Below are positions 35,982-44,125 of a DNA stretch of 64,000 nt, piece after piece. Below the pieces are notes generated by a model. It made no database searches. It was not told the origin of the DNA and saw nothing but the letters and a program-made list of their open reading frames with translations. The position numbers and the translations under genes were made by a program. How positions within the stretch are numbered: position 1 is the stretch's first letter; every line of letters starts with the position of its first letter. This DNA comes from an uncultured Pelagibacteraceae bacterium (lineage in GTDB: Bacteria > Pseudomonadota > Alphaproteobacteria > Pelagibacterales > Pelagibacteraceae): contig CACDOD010000001.1 of the NCBI GenBank assembly GCA_902554335.1, positions 39,596 through 103,595 of the forward strand, read 5' to 3'.

Positions 35982-37664
35982 TTATACTTGAGTTTTAACA
36001 GTTGTCTTTCTCATGATAACAACCTGCTGCATCATTGTGAAAATGTTGTTAAATGTCCAATAAATAACTAATCCACTTGGGAATGGTGCTAATATCACCG
36101 TTAAAAATAGTGGAAAGAACATAAAGATTTTAGCCTGTATAGGATCTGGGGGAGCTGGATTTAATTTTTGTTGAAGATACATCGTAAGGCCCATCAAACA
36201 CGGCCATGCTCCAATAATTAAAAAATTCGGCACATCAAACGGCAATAATCCAAAAGCATTAAATATACTTGTGGGATCTCTTTCACTTAAGTCATTAATC
36301 CATCCAAAGAATGGTTGATGCCTCATCTCGATTGTTACAAATAACATTTTATAAATAGCAAAGAAAAAAGGAATCTGTAGTAAAATGGGAAAACAACCAC
36401 TCAAAGGATTTACTTTTTCTCTTCTATATAAAGCCATCATTTCTTGTTGTAGTTTTACTTTATCTTCTTTATGAAGCTCTTTTAGTCTAGCCATTTCAGG
36501 CTGCAGCAGTTTCATACGTGCCATAGATTTAAAAGACATGTTTGCAAGTGGAAAGAATGCAATTCTTATACAAACAGTAATTAGTATTATTGCAATTCCA
36601 AAATTACCTGTAAGTTTATAAAAATAATCTATTGCAAAGAATAGATTTTTTACAAGCCAGTAAAACCAGCCCCAATCAATTACCAAATCAAATTTACTGA
36701 TATTTTGGTTTTCTGCATATCCATCAATAATGTCAACCTCTTTTGCGGCAACAATAACTTTGAAGTTATTTGATTTAGTTTCGTTTGCACCAACAACTGT
36801 TGGCTTATTTTCTATAAAACTTGCTTTAAATTTATTTTTGTAATCAAAATCGGCTCTAAATGATTTGTTTTTTTCTGGCACAATGCTAGCAACCCAATAT
36901 TTATCTACTATTGCCACATATCCTTCCTCCGCATTTTTTGAATATGATTTTTCTTCAATGTCGTCATAGTCTTCCTCAACTAAATTACCATCAAATACAC
37001 CAAGTAAACCCTCATGGAGAATATAAAAATTGGTAACTTCTGGTGCAGTGTTTCTTATTACTTGTCCATAAGGATAAAAATTATAGGTTTTTTCAGAATT
37101 GTTGGTAATTTTTTGCTCAATGTTGAATAAAAATTTATCATCTAATTTAATTATTTTTTCAAACGTTATATTATTTTTAGTCCACTTTAATGTAACATTA
37201 GAATTCGGAGTAAGTTTATTGTTTCCTTCAACTTTCCAAACAGTTTTATTATTTGGAGTCTCAATTTCATTATTATTAATCGCCCAACCTGAATCTATGT
37301 AATAACCTGTTTTAATTTCTTTTGGATTTAGTAAAGTAACTCTTTCATCACTATCAACTGCTGTAGTATAATTTTTAAAAGTTAGATCATCTATTACTGC
37401 ACCAGTTAAAGAAATTGAACCAATTATATTATCATTCTCAAATATTATCCTATCTGTTTCATTTAACGCATTCTCTCTTGTTATTAATTTTATTTCTTCA
37501 TTTTCAATTAATTTAGGGGCATCTTCGTTTTGTATAAGCTCATTTTTTTCTTTTTCTAACTGTTCTTGTTTAATTTCTTGTGGAGAAGGAGCAAAGAAGA
37601 GGCCATAGAGAACAATGACAGCGGCACTTAATGAGACAGCGGCTAGAGTATTTTTTAAATCCAT
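35982..37664 (-). CDS. yidC: Membrane protein insertase
   Basis: 560 aa; C-terminal Oxa1 domain (NFGIAIILITVCIRIAFFPL, NPLSGCFPILLQIPFFFAIYKML). Confidence 0.96.
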   Translation of the reverse strand: MDLKNTLAAVSLSAAVIVLYGLFFAPSPQEIKQEQLEKEKNELIQNEDAPKLIENEEIKLITRENALNETDRIIFENDNIIGSISLTGAVIDDLTFKNYTTAVDSDERVTLLNPKEIKTGYYIDSGWAINNNEIETPNNKTVWKVEGNNKLTPNSNVTLKWTKNNITFEKIIKLDDKFLFNIEQKITNNSEKTYNFYPYGQVIRNTAPEVTNFYILHEGLLGVFDGNLVEEDYDDIEEKSYSKNAEEGYVAIVDKYWVASIVPEKNKSFRADFDYKNKFKASFIENKPTVVGANETKSNNFKVIVAAKEVDIIDGYAENQNISKFDLVIDWGWFYWLVKNLFFAIDYFYKLTGNFGIAIILITVCIRIAFFPLANMSFKSMARMKLLQPEMARLKELHKEDKVKLQQEMMALYRREKVNPLSGCFPILLQIPFFFAIYKMLFVTIEMRHQPFFGWINDLSERDPTSIFNAFGLLPFDVPNFLIIGAWPCLMGLTMYLQQKLNPAPPDPIQAKIFMFFPLFLTVILAPFPSGLVIYWTFNNIFTMMQQVVIMRKTTVKTQV

Positions 37665-37888
37665 TAATTCTTACCTTTCTTAACTGGATCATATCCATGA
37701 CCACCTAAGGGATGACAGGATAAAATTCTTTTTGTTCCTTTTATAGTTCCTTTAATAACGCCATATTCATTTAAACAATCTATAAAATACTCAGAACAAG
37801 TAGGTAGGTATCTACAACTTGGACATATAATTGGAGATAAGATTAACTTATAAATTTTTATTATTTTAATTAGAATAGTTTTAATCAT
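37664..37888 (-). CDS. yidD: Membrane protein insertion efficiency factor
   Basis: YKLILSPIICPSCRYLPTCSEY...HPLGGHGYDPVKK. Confidence 0.96.
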   Translation of the reverse strand: MIKTILIKIIKIYKLILSPIICPSCRYLPTCSEYFIDCLNEYGVIKGTIKGTKRILSCHPLGGHGYDPVKKGKN

Positions 37889-38226
37889 CTTACTTTTATT
37901 AAATCCTTAAATATTGAGTCTTTTATCATTTTATAATTAGCATCATAGATATTTTTTTTTGCAATAAACAAATATGAATAATTTAAGTTCATAGTTATAT
38001 TTTTTATTGCATCATTCATTATATTTCTTAATCTTCTTTTAATTTTATTGCGTTTAACCGCATTTCCAATTTTTTTCTTTGTAACAATACTAACATTTAA
38101 AAGCTTATTACTTTTAGAGGGAATTTTTTTAAAAAAGATTGTTGAGTAAGGATTAGAAATTTTTTTACCTTTCAGTAAACTTTTAAAATCTTCACTCTTA
38201 GAAAGGCTTGAGATTTTACTTCTCAT
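37885..38226 (-). CDS. rnpA: Ribonuclease P protein component
   Basis: KKKIGNAVKRNKIKRRLRNIM RNR motif; between rpmH and yidD. Confidence 0.93.
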   Translation of the reverse strand: MRSKISSLSKSEDFKSLLKGKKISNPYSTIFFKKIPSKSNKLLNVSIVTKKKIGNAVKRNKIKRRLRNIMNDAIKNITMNLNYSYLFIAKKNIYDANYKMIKDSIFKDLIKVR

Positions 38227-38360
38227 TAAACTGAAAGTTTTTTTCTACCTTTTTTTCTACGATTTTTTAGCACCTTCTGTCTTTTTTTCGTAGACATTCT
38301 AGATCTAAAACCGTGTTTTCTTTTTCTTTTTACTCTACTTGGATGCCAGGTTCTTTTCAT
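38226..38360 (-). CDS. rpmH: 50S ribosomal protein L34
   Basis: Reverse complement translates to [44 protein letters not shown]; not in the ORF track because of length; TAATG overlap with rnpA. Confidence 0.96.
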   Translation of the reverse strand: MKRTWHPSRVKRKRKHGFRSRMSTKKRQKVLKNRRKKGRKKLSV

Positions 38361-38442
38361 AGGTCAATAAATTGTTGTTAAAATTTCGTTCTTATAGAAA
38401 ATAAAACTATATAAGTACAGGTAATTTTAATAAATTATCCCT

Positions 38443-39159
38443 ATGAACAAGACAAAAAATATCAAAATAATTCTAGGAATTACATACTTGCTGATAATTT
38501 CTATTTTTTTGTGGGTTTTTTTTAATAATTTTTCAATCCAGGACTTCACAAGTTATGAATTGATTAAAAATAACAGAGAGACTTTAGAGGAAATTAAAAA
38601 TAACAATATTATTTTATCAAGTATATTATTTTTTTTAGGTACAATTATTTGGGTTCTTTTATTAGGTTTTGGTTCACCTGTTTTTTTAGTTGGAGGTTTT
38701 ATATTTGGCAAATGGCTTGGATCATTCCTTGTAATTTTTGGTTTATCAACTGGCGCAACATTTCTCTATATTTTTGCAAACTTTTTTTTAAAAAATATTG
38801 TCAAAGAAAAATTTTCAAATCGATTTATTAACCTAACAGATAAATTTAAAAAAAATGAATTTATATTTTTTTTAATTTACAGGTTTGTTGGAGGAATTCC
38901 TTTTTTTATCTCAAATATTTTACCAACTTTATTTAACATCAAAAAAAGAAATTTCTTTTTTGGCACAATTATCGGAATGGCACCACAACTTTTTGTTGGT
39001 GTTTCTTTGGGAGCAGGTTTAAGTAAAGTTTTAGAGGAAAATAAAGAACCTCCAACTATTTTTGAATTAATCTTGACACCTGATATATATTTGCCAATAC
39101 TTGGAATAACAATTCTAGTATTAATTGCTATTTATTTAAGAAAATATTTTTTGAAATAA
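38443..39159 (+). CDS. TVP38/TMEM64 family (SNARE-associated/DedA-like) membrane protein
   Basis: Multiple TM; FGSPVFLVGGFIFGKWLG and FVGGIPFFISNILPTLFNI motifs. Confidence 0.82.
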   Translation: MNKTKNIKIILGITYLLIISIFLWVFFNNFSIQDFTSYELIKNNRETLEEIKNNNIILSSILFFLGTIIWVLLLGFGSPVFLVGGFIFGKWLGSFLVIFGLSTGATFLYIFANFFLKNIVKEKFSNRFINLTDKFKKNEFIFFLIYRFVGGIPFFISNILPTLFNIKKRNFFFGTIIGMAPQLFVGVSLGAGLSKVLEENKEPPTIFELILTPDIYLPILGITILVLIAIYLRKYFLK

Positions 39160-39236
39160 TGGTGCCCTGACCCAGAATCGAACTGGGAACTGACCCTTAC
39201 CAAGGGCCTGTTTTAACCATTAGAAACTATCAGGGC
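39160..39236 (-). tRNA. tRNA-Thr (GGT)
   Basis: Reverse complement GCCCTGATAGTTTCTAATGGTTAAAACAGGCCCTTGGTAAGGGTCAGTTCCCAGTTCGATTCTGGGTCAGGGCACCA folds as a cloverleaf, anticodon loop TTGGTAA, encoded CCA. Confidence 0.92.
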
Positions 39237-39243
39237 TTTTTTT
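39160..39243 (+). terminator. Putative intrinsic terminator formed by the complement of tRNA-Thr
   Basis: + strand reads GCCCTGA...TCAGGGC closing stem followed by T7; begins immediately after the TVP38-family stop codon. Confidence 0.45.
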
Positions 39244-39316
39244 ACAATATTGCATAAAACTCAATTTGACAAACTTCTACCTTAATTTATAAGTAATTTA
39301 GACATAGGTAATTATC

Positions 39317-39622
39317 ATGAAAATTTACACAAAAATCATTTTAGATAAAAATAATAATATAATTGAAGAAGAATATTTTAATTATAAAGGACCAATTTCT
39401 TATGCTGGAATACACTATGATTTTAAGAGTACTCGGGGAGCAAAGGCAATGGAAAAGCAGGCAAAAAGAGAAAAGAAACTTGCAGAGAGACGTGCAAAAA
39501 AACAAGCTAAAGCTTTAGAGAAAGGTGTTGATTTAAATAAAAAACAAGAGGATCAAACTATTCCATTAAATGAAACAATTACACTTGCGCACCTAACAGA
39601 TCCAGAAAATAATAAAAAATAA
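39317..39622 (+). CDS. Hypothetical protein, Lys/Ala/Glu-rich C-terminus
   Basis: 101 aa ORF with RBS-like context; charged helical segment AKAMEKQAKREKKLAERRAKKQAK. Confidence 0.6.
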   Translation: MKIYTKIILDKNNNIIEEEYFNYKGPISYAGIHYDFKSTRGAKAMEKQAKREKKLAERRAKKQAKALEKGVDLNKKQEDQTIPLNETITLAHLTDPENNKK

Positions 39623-39629
39623 ATATCAC

Positions 39630-39746
39630 ATGGTAAAAAAAAAGAAGCCTTCAAAGCTTGATCTTGAGAGTGCTTTAAGAAAAAATTTAAAAAAAAGAAA
39701 ACATTTCCAAAAAAAAATCCCAAAAAAAAATGATACTAAACGATAA
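39630..39746 (+). CDS. Small basic 38-aa protein overlapping dcd
   Basis: ATG at 39630 gives MVKKKKPSKLDLESALRKNLKKRKHFQKKIPKKNDTKR*; overlaps the dcd start by 17 nt. Confidence 0.5.
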   Translation: MVKKKKPSKLDLESALRKNLKKRKHFQKKIPKKNDTKR

Positions 39747-40281
39747 GCAAATAAAAAAATTAGCTGAAGAGGAGGAAATGATCAAACCGTTTGTCGGTGA
39801 AAGTGTATCAAAAGGTATTAGTCATGGACTTAATTCTTTTGGTTATGACTTAAGGTGTGGATCAGAATTCAAAATATTTACTAATATAAAAGGAGCTACA
39901 GCTGATCCAAAAAATTTTAGTGAAGACAATTTTATTACTGTAAAAGATGAAGAATCAATATTAATTCCACCTAATTCTTTTGCACTTGCCTCAAGTCTTG
40001 AATATTTTAAGATGCCAAGAAATGTTACGGGGTTAGTCACTGCAAAGTCAACTTATGCCAGGTGTGGCTTAGGTGTTCCGCCAACAGTTCTCGAAGGAGG
40101 TTGGAATGGAGTGCTGGTGCTTGAATTTTCAAACCATACAAGCAATTCAATAAGATTATATGCAAATAGTGGTGCTGCACAAATTCTTTTTTTTCAAGGT
40201 GAGCAACCAGATGTTTCTTACGCTGATAGAAATGGAAAGTATCAAGGGCAAACTGGTATTACATTAGCTAAATCAAAATAA
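39730..40281 (+). CDS. dcd: dCTP deaminase
   Basis: SFGYDLRCGSEF, TAKSTYARCGL, GGWNGVLVLEFSN, AQILFFQ. Confidence 0.95.
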   Translation: MILNDKQIKKLAEEEEMIKPFVGESVSKGISHGLNSFGYDLRCGSEFKIFTNIKGATADPKNFSEDNFITVKDEESILIPPNSFALASSLEYFKMPRNVTGLVTAKSTYARCGLGVPPTVLEGGWNGVLVLEFSNHTSNSIRLYANSGAAQILFFQGEQPDVSYADRNGKYQGQTGITLAKSK

Positions 40282-40285
40282 ATAA

Positions 40286-41554
40286 ATGCAGAAATTTATA
40301 ATAAAAGGCCCTAATAAAGCTGTAAAGGGTGAGATAGATATAAGTGGAGCTAAAAATTCATGCCTTCCTTTGATGGCTGCATCTATACTATTTAAGAAAA
40401 AAGTAACTCTAAGAAACGTCCCATTTGTAAAAGATGTTCACACTATGAGAAATCTATTAGTATCTCTAGGATCAAAAATAGAATTTTCCGAGTCAAAAAA
40501 AACAATGACAATTACTAACAATAAAAATCATAATTTGACGGTTCCTTATCATTTAGTTTCAACAATGAGAGCTGGAGTACTAACAATGGGTCCACTTTTA
40601 GCAAGATATCCACAAAAAAAAATTAAAGTTGCTTTAGGCGGAGGTTGTGCATTGGGAGTAAGAGATACAAATTGGCACTTAGCAGGTTTTAGAAGTTTAG
40701 GGGCAAGAAATAATTTAGATAAAGGCTATGTAAATATCTCAACAAAAAAAGGATTAATCGGAGGTGTATATAAATTTCCAAAGGTCACAGTTACTGGTAC
40801 TTCAAACTTAATTATGGCATCTATTTTTGTTAAAGGTTCACATTTCGTAAAAAATATATCAATTGAACCTGAGGTAATTGATTTAATAAATTTTTTAAAT
40901 AATTCAGGAGCAAAAATAAAATTTATCGGCAAAAGGTCAATAAAAATTATTGGTATAAAGGAATTGATTAATGGAACGCACAATATCATTGGTGACAGAA
41001 TAGAAGCTTTTAGTTACTTGTGTGCTGGTGTAATAACAAGTGGTAAGGTCAAAGTAAAAAATATTAATCCCAATCACCTAAGAACAGAAATAAATGTTTT
41101 AAAAAAGATGGGTTGTAAAATTTTAGCTAAAGAAAATTCAATAATATTGACCTCAGCAAAAAAATTAAAACCTATTAAAATAAAAACTGGTCCGTGGCCA
41201 TCATTTGCAACAGATAATATGCCAATGATACTTGCTGTACTAACAAAAGTTTCTGGCAGGAGTCAAATTGAAGAGACAATTTTTTCTAATCGGTTTATGG
41301 CAGCACCCGAATTAAATAGGATGGGTGCCTTGATTAAGATTAAAAAAAATAAAGCAATTGTTGTAGGTCAAAACCAATTAACAGCCGCAGATTGTATTTC
41401 ATCAGATTTAAGAACTACATTTTCGATTATTTTAGGTGCTATGGCAGCAAAAGGCCAAAGCAAAATCAATCGAGTTTACCATGGTTTGCGCGGTTATTAT
41501 AAACTAGAAACAAAACTTAGAAAAATAGGAATTAAAATAAAATCAAAAAACTAG
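40286..41554 (+). CDS. murA: UDP-N-acetylglucosamine 1-carboxyvinyltransferase
   Basis: GAKNSCLPLMAASIL, GGGCALGVRDTNWHLAG, DLRTTFSIILGAMAAKG. Confidence 0.96.
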   Translation: MQKFIIKGPNKAVKGEIDISGAKNSCLPLMAASILFKKKVTLRNVPFVKDVHTMRNLLVSLGSKIEFSESKKTMTITNNKNHNLTVPYHLVSTMRAGVLTMGPLLARYPQKKIKVALGGGCALGVRDTNWHLAGFRSLGARNNLDKGYVNISTKKGLIGGVYKFPKVTVTGTSNLIMASIFVKGSHFVKNISIEPEVIDLINFLNNSGAKIKFIGKRSIKIIGIKELINGTHNIIGDRIEAFSYLCAGVITSGKVKVKNINPNHLRTEINVLKKMGCKILAKENSIILTSAKKLKPIKIKTGPWPSFATDNMPMILAVLTKVSGRSQIEETIFSNRFMAAPELNRMGALIKIKKNKAIVVGQNQLTAADCISSDLRTTFSIILGAMAAKGQSKINRVYHGLRGYYKLETKLRKIGIKIKSKN

Positions 41555-41968
41555 ATGGCTGAGAAATTTTTAAAGAAAATAATTACTCAAAATAAAGATG
41601 ACCTCAGAATAATTTCAGCATTATGTTCTGAAGCAAAAATAAAGCAATCAGACATCAAGTTTTTAAAAGAAAATAAAATTTTTTTATTATCTTTGCAAAG
41701 ACAAAATAAAGAAATAAGCAATAGTAAAGAAAAAATAAACAGCATTCTAAAATTTGAATTTATTGATAAGTCTATGTCAAAAAATATAAATCAAAAAAAC
41801 AAAGAAAATATTTTAGAGCTACTAGCAATAGAAACGTATAAAAAAGAAAATAATTATGAAATAATACTGTTATTTTCAAATAATGGAATTATAACCCTTT
41901 TTTGTGAGATAATTGAATGTACATTAGAAGATGTAAAAGTAATTAATGATAAAAACTTTAAACTGTAA
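41555..41968 (+). CDS. DUF2948-like protein
   Basis: 137 aa between murA and hisD, the position DUF2948 occupies in alphaproteobacteria; sequence evidence moderate. Confidence 0.6.
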   Translation: MAEKFLKKIITQNKDDLRIISALCSEAKIKQSDIKFLKENKIFLLSLQRQNKEISNSKEKINSILKFEFIDKSMSKNINQKNKENILELLAIETYKKENNYEIILLFSNNGIITLFCEIIECTLEDVKVINDKNFKL

Positions 41969-43208
41969 GAATAAAAATTATAAAAAAAAACTAATTGATT
42001 TTCTAGAAATAAGAAGGTCTCGAAAGTCTGTTGATAGATCTGTTGTGTCTAGAATTTTAAATGATGTCAAAAAAAATAAAAATAAAGCAATAATTAAGTA
42101 TGAAAAAAGGTTTTCAAAAAACAAAAAAATTCACACTTCAAAAAAAGAGATAAATTTAGCAATTAGAAAATTAGATCCAAAAATTAGAAAAGCTATTGAT
42201 TTTTCATACTCTAGAATTTTTAAATTTCACAAACTTCAAATTCCCGATGATATTAAATATATTGATCAATATAACAATAAAATTTATTATAAGAATGTAC
42301 CATTGCAATCAGTTGGGATCTACGTACCTGCAAATCTACCAAGCACTCTTCTAATGTGCGCTATACCTGCACAAATTTCTAAAGTGAAAAATATAATTGT
42401 TGCAAATCCTAGAACAAATGGAAAATTAAATTCTGCAGTTATGTATGCGGCAAAAAAATGTGGAGTATCGAAAGTAATTACATGTGGAGGAGCACAAGCT
42501 ATTGCTGATTTAGTTTATGTTCAAAAAGTAAACAAAGTAGTTGGCCCAGGTTCAGATATAACTGCAGAGGCTAAACGTCAAGTTTTCGGTTCAGTTGGAA
42601 TTGATGGCATTGCTGGTCCAAGTGAAATTCTTGTTCTTGCTGACAAAAAAACTAATATTAATGAAATTAGTACGTCTTTGGTTGGACAGTCGGAGCATGG
42701 TCCAGAAAGTCAATGTATTCTTGTAACCAAAAATAAAGAAATAATAAAAAAAGTAAAAAAAAATATAATTTTAAATATAAAAAAATTACCCAGAAAAAAA
42801 ATTGCCATTAAAAGTTTAAAAAACCACGGACTAATTATTTTATGTCAAAATGATAGACAAATTATTGATGTAATTAATGAAATTGCTCCTGAACATCTTG
42901 AGCTAAATGTATCAAATTATAAAAAATATCTAAATCGTATTTTCAATGTGGGCTCAGTTTGTATTGGTAAATATACACCAATGGCCGTTACTGATTATAA
43001 TTCAGGGAGCCAACACACTCTTCCAACTTTAGGAAGTGCAAAGTTTTCTTCTGGATTAAACGTAAACGATTTTTTTAAAAAAATTAGCTATGTAAATCTT
43101 TCAAAAAAAGGTGTTGCAAAAATTGGGAAATTTGCGATACAGATGAGTGATTTTGAGGAACTAAAAGCCCACTCTGAATCAATTAAATCAAGAATAAGGA
43201 GAAATTAA
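41946..43208 (+). CDS. hisD: Histidinol dehydrogenase
   Basis: [57 protein letters not shown]. Confidence 0.97.
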   Translation: MIKTLNCKNKNYKKKLIDFLEIRRSRKSVDRSVVSRILNDVKKNKNKAIIKYEKRFSKNKKIHTSKKEINLAIRKLDPKIRKAIDFSYSRIFKFHKLQIPDDIKYIDQYNNKIYYKNVPLQSVGIYVPANLPSTLLMCAIPAQISKVKNIIVANPRTNGKLNSAVMYAAKKCGVSKVITCGGAQAIADLVYVQKVNKVVGPGSDITAEAKRQVFGSVGIDGIAGPSEILVLADKKTNINEISTSLVGQSEHGPESQCILVTKNKEIIKKVKKNIILNIKKLPRKKIAIKSLKNHGLIILCQNDRQIIDVINEIAPEHLELNVSNYKKYLNRIFNVGSVCIGKYTPMAVTDYNSGSQHTLPTLGSAKFSSGLNVNDFFKKISYVNLSKKGVAKIGKFAIQMSDFEELKAHSESIKSRIRRN

Positions 43209-43210
43209 AT

Positions 43211-43426
43211 TTGGCAAAGCAGGACACTTTAACTTTTGATGGTATAGTAAAAGATTTACTTCCTAATGCGATGTTTAGAGTCGAGCTTTCAAATGGACAC
43301 ATGATAACTGCACATACTGCAGGCAAATTAAGAAAAAATCGTATAAGAGTCCTACAAGGGGACAAAGTTACTGTTGAAATGACTCCTTATGATTTAACAA
43401 AAGGCCGAATAATATTTCGGTCGTAG
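43211..43426 (+). CDS. infA: Translation initiation factor IF-1 (TTG start)
   Basis: [59 protein letters not shown]. Confidence 0.96.
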   Translation: MAKQDTLTFDGIVKDLLPNAMFRVELSNGHMITAHTAGKLRKNRIRVLQGDKVTVEMTPYDLTKGRIIFRS

Positions 43427-43431
43427 ATAAT

Positions 43432-43507
43432 GGAACCCTGGTGTAGCTGGTGCGCACGAACGCCTGAAAAGCGTTAGGACCTGGTTCGTTTCCAGGGGGT
43501 TCCACCA
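43432..43507 (+). tRNA. tRNA-Phe (GAA)
   Basis: GGAACCC/GGGTTCC acceptor, AACGC-CTGAAAA-GCGTT anticodon arm, CCTGG-TTCGTTT-CCAGG T arm, encoded CCA. Confidence 0.9.
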
Positions 43508-43556
43508 CTCAAAATAACTTCTTGAATAAATTTTAAAAATCTATTAACAAGCGTTC

Positions 43557-43573
43557 AAGCTAAAGTTTAGCTT
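43557..43573. promoter_or_regulatory. Palindrome upstream of cspA
   Basis: AAGCTAAA-G-TTTAGCTT, perfect 8-bp inverted repeat ending 28 nt before the cspA ATG. Confidence 0.4.
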
Positions 43574-43601
43574 AAATAATAATAATGAAGAAAGAGTATA
43601 A

Positions 43602-43811
43602 ATGAGTCTAAAAGGTAAAATAAAATGGTACAATAGCAAAAAAGGCTATGGTTTCATTGAACGTGAAGATAAAGAAAAAGATGTGTTCGTTCATGCGAGC
43701 GCAGTTAGAGAAGCAGGTTTAAAATTCTTGAATGAAGGTGATGAGCTTACTTTTGATGTAGAGGATGCAGAAAAAGGACCTGCGGCTGTTAACTTACAAA
43801 AAACGTCGTAA
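43602..43811 (+). CDS. cspA: Cold-shock protein (CspA family)
   Basis: GKIKWYNSKKGYGFIEREDKEKDVFVHASAV RNP1/RNP2 motifs. Confidence 0.95.
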   Translation: MSLKGKIKWYNSKKGYGFIEREDKEKDVFVHASAVREAGLKFLNEGDELTFDVEDAEKGPAAVNLQKTS

Positions 43812-43814
43812 ATC

Positions 43815-43999
43815 TTAATCATCAACATATTGTATAGGGATAACTCAGCAAAATATTGCTATTAGTATTCCTATACAATTACCCCTTGAATTTAAAAATT
43901 TAGGTGCTATTTAATCTGCGATGATTAAAAACATAAATTTATTTAAATCTACTCACAGACATCATTTTCATGCTGGCTGCACGCTAGCTATTTAATCAT
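43815..43999 (+). ncRNA. Candidate structured RNA / 3'UTR element with alternative helices (unnamed)
   Basis: ATTGTATAGGGATA (43829-43842) pairs with TATTCCTATACAAT (43866-43879); TTAATCATC (43815-43823) pairs with GATGATTAA (43920-43928); ATGATTAAA (43921-43929) can alternatively pair with TTTAATCAT (43991-43999). Confidence 0.45.
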
Positions 44000-44047
44000 T
44001 TTAAAAATTTAAATTTAACAATTATTAGTATAAAACAGTGAAAGGAA

Positions 44048-44122
44048 GCTGCCGTCGTATAATAGTTATTACTCCCGCCTGTGGAGCGGGCTATCTTGGT
44101 GCAATTCCAAGCGGCAGTACCA
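44048..44122 (+). tRNA. tRNA-His (GUG), atypical
   Basis: GCTGCCG/CGGCAGT acceptor with A73, CCCGC-CTGTGGA-GCGGG anticodon arm, CTTGG-TGCAATT-CCAAG T arm, encoded CCA; directly upstream of hisS. Confidence 0.9.
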
Positions 44123-44125
44123 AAA

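Noticed and set aside
35979-36000. Missing engB between yidC and argB as a possible rearrangement
   Set aside because: Gene-order difference noted relative to some alphaproteobacteria, but lineage-specific gene movement is a sufficient explanation and engB may be elsewhere.
44081-44125. ORF-track extension of hisS upstream of 44126
   Set aside because: The 15 extra residues are translated from the tRNA-His gene; the internal ATG at 44126 fits HisRS.
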